NCBI GenBank assembly: GCA_938030905.1
Contig: CALHIW010000055.1
Span: forward strand, 1-9,740
DNA from: Candidatus Methanomethylicia archaeon
Lineage (GTDB): Archaea; Thermoproteota; Methanomethylicia; CALHIW01
Reading direction: 5' to 3'
DNA: 9,740 bases
Positions within the stretch are counted from its first letter, which is position 1, and the number at the start of each line of letters is the position of its first letter. Of the stretch, positions 6,485-9,740 are shown piece after piece. The translations under genes were made by a program, and so were the position numbers. Under the pieces are notes generated by a model. That model was given only the letters and a program-made list of their open reading frames with translations, made no database searches and was not told the origin of the DNA.

Positions 6485-7066
6485 TTGGTGTCGAAAAGTA
6501 AAAAGCTTATAGCTGTTCCTGGAGACCTTCTTGAGAAGATATATGCTGTATCTGCAAAAGAAGGTAAAACCCCCTTCTTATATATAAATGAAGTATTCGA
6601 ACAGGCTTTAAGAGCCCATGATATGGGTAAGTCCTTACGTCAAGTAATAGATGCATACATAATGATTGAAACGGTAAAGAATGCCGGCTCAACAATCATA
6701 TCTTCGGAAAGTCTTCATATAATAATTCAGAAAATATACGGAAATAGTACTGATGAATTAAGGGAAAGATGGTTTGAAACTGGTGGATGGTATGGGAAAT
6801 ACATACTAGCAAAATTTGGAGAATTAAAAAATCCAGAAGAGTTAAAGAATCTTCTTGAAGCATATCTTTGGGATATAAATGAAATTCATCTAGTAAGGCT
6901 TGAGGGTAAAATACTGTTAAAATGTATATCACCACATCAACCAGTAGAACTTACAGAGTTATCAGCAAGCTTTCTTGAAGGGGTTATGTCCACATTAGGA
7001 TATAAATGTATACGGAAAGATATTGTTAAAGGAGTTATCCTTATGGAGTTTAAACTTACAGAGTAG
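6485..7066 (+). CDS. RHH-like DNA-binding protein with C-terminal sensor-like domain (paralogue 1)
   Basis: I do not recognise a named family. The N-terminus fits a ribbon-helix-helix fold: a strand (KKLIAVP, 6-12), helix A (about 13-27), a turn at GKTP and helix B (about 31-48). A helical linker follows, then a C-terminal domain (about 95-191) with WF..GGWYGK (96-105), a buried strand pair around LLKC (144-147) and SFLEGVMSTLGYKCIRKD (162-179). That last part resembles the end of V4R/TRAPP-like small-molecule domains, which is an inference. C147 and C175 are conserved in the neighbouring paralogue and could bind a metal or sense redox state. The start is TTG at 6485 or GTG at 6488; an ATG at 6472 is out of frame and stops after nine codons. 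The paralogue lies 85 bp downstream. Probably a transcription regulator. Confidence 0.72.
   Translation: MVSKSKKLIAVPGDLLEKIYAVSAKEGKTPFLYINEVFEQALRAHDMGKSLRQVIDAYIMIETVKNAGSTIISSESLHIIIQKIYGNSTDELRERWFETGGWYGKYILAKFGELKNPEELKNLLEAYLWDINEIHLVRLEGKILLKCISPHQPVELTELSASFLEGVMSTLGYKCIRKDIVKGVILMEFKLTE
6993..7032 (+). repeat. Conserved 40-bp block shared with 7648-7687
   Basis: This block near the 3' end of the first paralogue matches 7648-7687 in the second at 37 of 40 positions, including 29 identical bases in a row (7001-7029 and 7656-7684). It encodes YKCIRKDIVKG in both. Even third codon positions are identical across it, although most of the two genes can be aligned only as protein. Confidence 0.85.
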
Positions 7067-7069
7067 CAA

Positions 7070-7101
7070 ATGTAAACATTAATATATCTATTGATGTAAA
7101 C
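7070..7101 (+). repeat. Direct repeat ATGTAAAC between the paralogues
   Basis: ATGTAAAC occurs at 7070-7077 and again at 7094-7101, 24 bp apart (a little over two helical turns). The first copy extends to ATGTAAACAT, a near-palindrome. The pair lies just upstream of the TATA-like AAACTTATATT (7108-7118) of the second paralogue. Tandem sites on one face of the helix are usual for ribbon-helix-helix regulators, so this is a candidate autoregulatory operator. Confidence 0.35.
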
Positions 7102-7151
7102 TGTGATAAAACTTATATTGCTTTAATCTATAGCTGTAGAGGCTGATTAGC

Positions 7152-7718
7152 TTGAGTCGTAAATTCCTAGCAGCTAAGAAGGACATCGCTGATGAATTTA
7201 TTAATCTTGCTAGAAAGAAGGGAATGACTGTAACAAAACTTCTTAATGAAACGTTAAGAAACGCTATAGCTCTTGAAAAGAATGGCTTAACCCTAAATAA
7301 AGCTGTAGATGAATACCTAATAATAAAAGCAGCTCAAGAATCAGGATTTATACTAGTTCCAGCTGAACTTATATACAGCTTACTTGATAAAGCAACTTCA
7401 AAGGCTATAGAGGAGATAATGAATAGCTGGAGAGATATCGGTAGATGGTGTGGAAAAAGTTTTTCAATAAGATTTACGAGTAATCCTCATGATCTACTAA
7501 AAATCTATATAGCAAACATTATATGGGGTTTAAGCGACTTCATAATTGAGGGTAATGGTGAATCAATAAATATAAGATGTATAGGATCATCTCTAAATGA
7601 AAAATATACACGTGGAATAGCGAACTTCATAGAAGGATTCATGGAATCATTAGACTATAAATGTATACGGAAAGATATTGTTAAGGGGATAATATCGCTG
7701 AAACTAAGAAAAACATAA
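7152..7718 (+). CDS. RHH-like DNA-binding protein with C-terminal sensor-like domain (paralogue 2)
   Basis: This 188-residue paralogue has the same layout as the preceding gene. It has a strand (RKFLAAK, 3-9), helix A (about 10-23), the turn GMTV and helix B (about 28-43), a fit to ribbon-helix-helix. The C-terminal domain carries W.DIGRWCGK (93-102), the strand with IRC (141-143) and NFIEGFMESLDYKCIRKD (158-175). C143 and C171 align with the cysteine pair of paralogue 1; C100 is extra. Protein identity to paralogue 1 is low except at the C-terminal YKCIRKDIVKG. The start is TTG at 7152 with a Shine-Dalgarno-like GAGG (7139-7142) nine bases upstream, and a TATA-like site lies at 7108-7118, so it probably has its own promoter. 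A duplicated, diverged regulator is the likeliest reading; no family name can be given. Confidence 0.72.
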   Translation: MSRKFLAAKKDIADEFINLARKKGMTVTKLLNETLRNAIALEKNGLTLNKAVDEYLIIKAAQESGFILVPAELIYSLLDKATSKAIEEIMNSWRDIGRWCGKSFSIRFTSNPHDLLKIYIANIIWGLSDFIIEGNGESINIRCIGSSLNEKYTRGIANFIEGFMESLDYKCIRKDIVKGIISLKLRKT

Positions 7719-8015
7719 ATATCAACTTAGATTTATAAGATCCGCATTAACTTTAAGTAGTCACTACCAAGCTAATGTCTTCATAAATGATAGTAATCTT
7801 ATTTTAAAATTACCTATTATAATTCTAACATCATCCCTTATAGCTCATGTAACTATTTAGTTATGCTTGTTAATATTTAGCTAACTTAAATCAAACTAAT
7901 CCTAAATAATCCTAGTATAGTATATTTATAATTATGCTATATTCAACTTCAAGTAATTTACTATAAAGAACTAATTACTTTTATTTGTACTGTATATCAG
8001 CATAGCGTTGTTAAT
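7719..8015. other. Gene-free AT-rich spacer
   Basis: No coding region with a usable start is seen. One plus-strand frame is open from 7708 to a TAG at 7858-7860 but has no ATG, GTG or TTG. A weak hairpin, ATAGTATA (7917-7924) with TATGCTAT (7933-7940, one G-T pair), is probably chance in this composition. The stretch leads into the transposase relic. Confidence 0.5.
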
Positions 8016-8626
8016 TTGCTTCTTAAAGCTTTTAGGGATAGAGGTTTATTGGAATTAATAGTTTTCGCTGCATTTAAAGCTTAAGCCAATTCTATTGTGC
8101 ATGGCTGATTAAGCTATAGGGATATAGCCTATGTGTTGAGGCTTACTCATGTAGCCATGAGACTCTAGGTTAGAGGCTAGAGTAAATAGTGGTTAACATT
8201 AAGGCTAACCCTAGAAGGACTGTAGCCGTAGATGAGATTAAGATTAAAGCTAATGGGGAATAGTGTATGGCTGCTATAGATATTGATACATGTGAGTTGC
8301 TAGGTATACAGGTTTCTAGTAAAGGAATATCACGTGAAGGTCTTCCTAATGAGGATGTTAGAGACATATACAAGTAAGCTAATAATCATTGCAATAAGGG
8401 GCTTAGTATCCTGAAGTTCTTCAAGCCATTGAGATGGATGCATAAACCTCAGTGAAGAAACCGTATTAAACAATGGTTTAGAACAATGAAGATTCTTCAA
8501 CAACCTCCCAGTAAGTAGGAGACACATTCTCAATATTAAACTCTTCATAAGACTCCATACTCTATGGTATAACTTCATAAGTCCACACCAAACCCTAAAA
8601 GACCACTAGCAATTCAATTAACTTGA
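8016..8626 (+). pseudogene. Decayed IS6/IS240-like DDE transposase
   Basis: Fragments in several plus-strand frames line up in order with crenarchaeal IS6-type transposases. They are LLKAFRDRGLLELIVFAAF (from 8016), NSIVHG and LSYRDIAYVLRLTH around 8090-8160, NPRRTVAVDEIKIKANGE (from 8204, first catalytic Asp at 8231-8233), MAAIDIDTCELLGIQVSSKG (about 8264-8325), RNRIKQWFRTMK (8456-8491), NNLPVSRRHILNIKLFIRLH plus TLWYNFISPHQTLK (8499-8600) and RPLAIQLT ending at TGA 8624-8626. The breaks are in-frame stops (8088 region, 8255 region) and small frameshifts. The segment with the second Asp is scrambled, so the enzyme cannot work. The homologous protein is about 200-230 residues, so most of its length is still traceable. 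Terminal repeats are not clear; GTTAATTTGC (8010-8019) and GCAATTCAATTAAC (8609-8622) are weakly complementary. The two minus-strand open frames over this region are not genes. Confidence 0.85.
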
Positions 8627-8639
8627 TAGTATCAAATAG

Positions 8640-8657
8640 AGATATAGAAATATATCT
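8640..8657 (-). terminator. Hairpin downstream of the membrane protein gene
   Basis: AGATATA (8640-8646) and TATATCT (8651-8657) pair perfectly around a GAAA loop (TTTC on the minus strand), 11 bp after the membrane-protein stop. A second small symmetric site, TTGAT-AGT-ATCAA (8623-8635), follows. No strong T-tract is present, so this may mark an RNA 3' end rather than terminate transcription. Confidence 0.35.
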
Positions 8658-8668
8658 AAGTCCGATAG

Positions 8669-9289
8669 CTAATATTTGATGAAGCCAGCACCTATTATCA
8701 CTACTACACCAACAATAATTAGTATCAATCCTGACAACCATAGCGATCTATTCAACTCTACTTTAACTTCCGTCTTCTCTCTTAAATGATGGTATAAATA
8801 TGATATGTTAATGTATACTTCAACATTAGTGGTGCTTCTTCCCTTATTTCTAAAACTTAAATAATATATTTCATTTACATCAAGTGGAAGAGTATAATTT
8901 TTCCATCCATAAGCTGATGAATCTATAGATTGAGGAGAGGATTCCCATGAGCCCCTATAGATTCTGATCTCCAATGTATTTTCCGTATTTACTGAAAATG
9001 TTATATTGGCTTTGGCTGATGATTTATTGATTCTTAGGTATTCTTTAAGTTCATCATCTAAGTAATCATAGATTTGAAGTGGTAATAAAATTATTTTACC
9101 ACTAGGAACTGTAAACTTAGTATCAGTTTCAGGAAGAGTAACATTATAGTATTTAGTCTCCATGCTTACATACTTAACAACTAGCGGAAGCTTTTCTTCA
9201 GCAATCACAAGTGAAATGTAGGCTCCAATGATAGAAGTTAAAACACCAATAACTATGAGTGTTGCAATGATTGATTTTCGTGAAATCAT
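8669..9289 (-). CDS. Bitopic membrane protein with glycosylated outer domain, family unknown
   Basis: A 206-residue protein of unrecognised family. A hydrophobic helix at about 7-30 after a basic N-terminus (MISRK) acts as a signal anchor or signal peptide, and a second helix spans about 183-203, leaving a three-residue tail. The 150 residues between should face outside: they contain six N-glycosylation sequons (N49, N88, N95, N131, N161, N180), no cysteine and alternating hydrophobic strands, suggesting a beta-sandwich. The run YYLSFRNKGRSTTNVEVYIN (142-161) resembles the end of emp24/GOLD-like beta domains common in archaeal surface proteins, which is an inference. The start is ATG at 9287-9289, with GGGGTT two bases upstream and a TATA-like CTTAAATAG at 9319-9327. 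It lies beside the transposase relic and has no functional partner in view. Confidence 0.75.
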   Translation of the reverse strand: MISRKSIIATLIVIGVLTSIIGAYISLVIAEEKLPLVVKYVSMETKYYNVTLPETDTKFTVPSGKIILLPLQIYDYLDDELKEYLRINKSSAKANITFSVNTENTLEIRIYRGSWESSPQSIDSSAYGWKNYTLPLDVNEIYYLSFRNKGRSTTNVEVYINISYLYHHLREKTEVKVELNRSLWLSGLILIIVGVVVIIGAGFIKY

Positions 9290-9318
9290 TTAACCCCTAT
9301 CAATTTTAGTACTTTAAA

Positions 9319-9327
9319 CTATTTAAG
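9319..9327 (-). promoter_or_regulatory. Probable TATA box of the membrane protein gene
   Basis: On the minus strand CTTAAATAG, preceded by AAAGAATA, is centred about 34 bp upstream of the ATG at 9289. The expected transcript has a leader of about 8-10 nt that contains GGGGTT. Confidence 0.45.
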
Positions 9328-9471
9328 TATTCTTTAATTTAAATCACTATTGCTAATTTATTCTTGATAGGGTTTAGGAATTGGAGGTTCAAGGATGAAA
9401 TGAAACCAGGAGAACTATTTGTTAAGCTCATCTGAAAACCTTAGCAATATGGGTTAACATGTTGTTGCAGC

Positions 9472-9520
9472 TTCTCGTATATTATAGTTTTTTCTCCTAC
9501 TGATATTAACTATACGAGGA
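9472..9520 (-). terminator. Strong imperfect hairpin in the right-hand spacer
   Basis: CTCGTATA (9474-9481) and TATACGAG (9511-9518) are perfect 8-bp complements. An alternative pairing uses CTCG with CGAG plus TATAGTT (9483-9489) with AACTATA (9508-9514), leaving a 5-nt bulge. The hairpin lies about 30 bp beyond the TAG of the open frame entering from the right on the minus strand, so it could mark the 3' end of that gene. Nothing else is evident between 9328 and 9548 apart from a short open stretch ending at TGA 9433-9435. Confidence 0.35.
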
Positions 9521-9548
9521 ATCCATCAATATTTATAATGAGCCTCTT

Positions 9549-9740
9549 CTAAACTTCGCAACAAAATCTTGCAAAAATTAATGGTTTCCAGATGAGTTTG
9601 TTCTTTATGCTTGAAGATGGGATTAAGAAATCAACAAAAACAAGCATTCTTAAAATCATAGTATAATATTTAAAGATTATCATTGAGTAAACCCCATAAA
9701 TGAATTCTGAATAATTCCCACGTAAACCGTAAAGTTTTAA
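9549..9740 (-). CDS. Possible C-terminal part of a gene entering from the right edge
   Basis: On the minus strand one frame is open from the window edge for 63 codons to TAG at 9549-9551. The peptide is rich in Ile, Leu, Phe and Tyr and ends KPLIFARFCCEV. No family is recognised. Three ATG codons occur in the frame, but the real start may lie outside the window. An open run of this length in AT-rich DNA is uncommon yet possible by chance. The hairpin at 9472-9520 downstream is consistent with a gene end. Confidence 0.3.
   Translation of the reverse strand, partial: LKLYGLRGNYSEFIYGVYSMIIFKYYTMILRMLVFVDFLIPSSSIKNKLIWKPLIFARFCCEV

Noticed and set aside
7708..7860. Fifty-codon open plus-strand frame overlapping the end of the second paralogue
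   Set aside because: It contains no ATG, GTG or TTG start and no recognisable motif.
8170..8578. Two open frames on the minus strand (8170-8373 and 8330-8578)
   Set aside because: They lie antisense to the transposase relic, whose plus-strand fragments match a known family. They have no recognisable content or promoter.

Overview
This AT-rich window looks like a stretch of a thermophilic crenarchaeal (Thermoproteota) chromosome. It carries a RIO2-type kinase, a DUF460 (COG2433) RNase H-fold protein, the archaeal S-adenosylmethionine synthetase, a one-domain archaeal Sm protein and the mismatch endonuclease NucS/EndoMS. TATA-box promoters lie close to start codons, GTG and TTG starts are used, and there is a decayed transposase of a type common in crenarchaeal genomes. 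I cannot name a genus from sequence alone.

Layout. Positions 1-233 are an almost G-free, C/A-rich stretch (possibly the N-terminus of a leftward membrane protein) and the rio2 promoter, which is framed by a perfect 10-bp inverted repeat. Positions 234-3124 are a probable two-gene operon, rio2 and the DUF460 gene (11-nt gap), plausibly tied to ribosome or RNA maturation. It converges on mat (3219-4433, minus). Positions 4434-5280 hold a possible leaderless 37-codon ORF (plus) whose 3' end meets that of the Sm gene (4778-5008, minus) at a shared hairpin. nucS (5281-6126, minus) follows. Just upstream of nucS, in the same frame but separated by one TAG, is a short unannotated reading frame with a CxxxCxxC radical-SAM-like signature.

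Positions 6485-7718 are two tandem paralogues of about 190 residues. Each appears to have an N-terminal ribbon-helix-helix-like DNA-binding segment and a C-terminal domain with two conserved cysteines. They differ widely except for a 29-bp run of exact nucleotide identity near their 3' ends. Positions 7719-8668 are non-coding and contain a degenerate IS6/IS240-like DDE transposase (about 8016-8626) broken by stops and small indels. Positions 8669-9289 (minus) encode a bitopic membrane protein with six N-glycosylation sequons outside the cell. The last 450 bp hold little, apart from a hairpin and an open frame entering from the right edge.

The left two thirds is conserved information-processing and core-metabolism DNA. 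The right third is accessory: tandem regulators, a dead insertion sequence and a poorly conserved surface protein. The most interesting novel items are the tandem regulator-like pair, the cysteine-motif frame upstream of nucS, and the symmetric repeat at the rio2 promoter.
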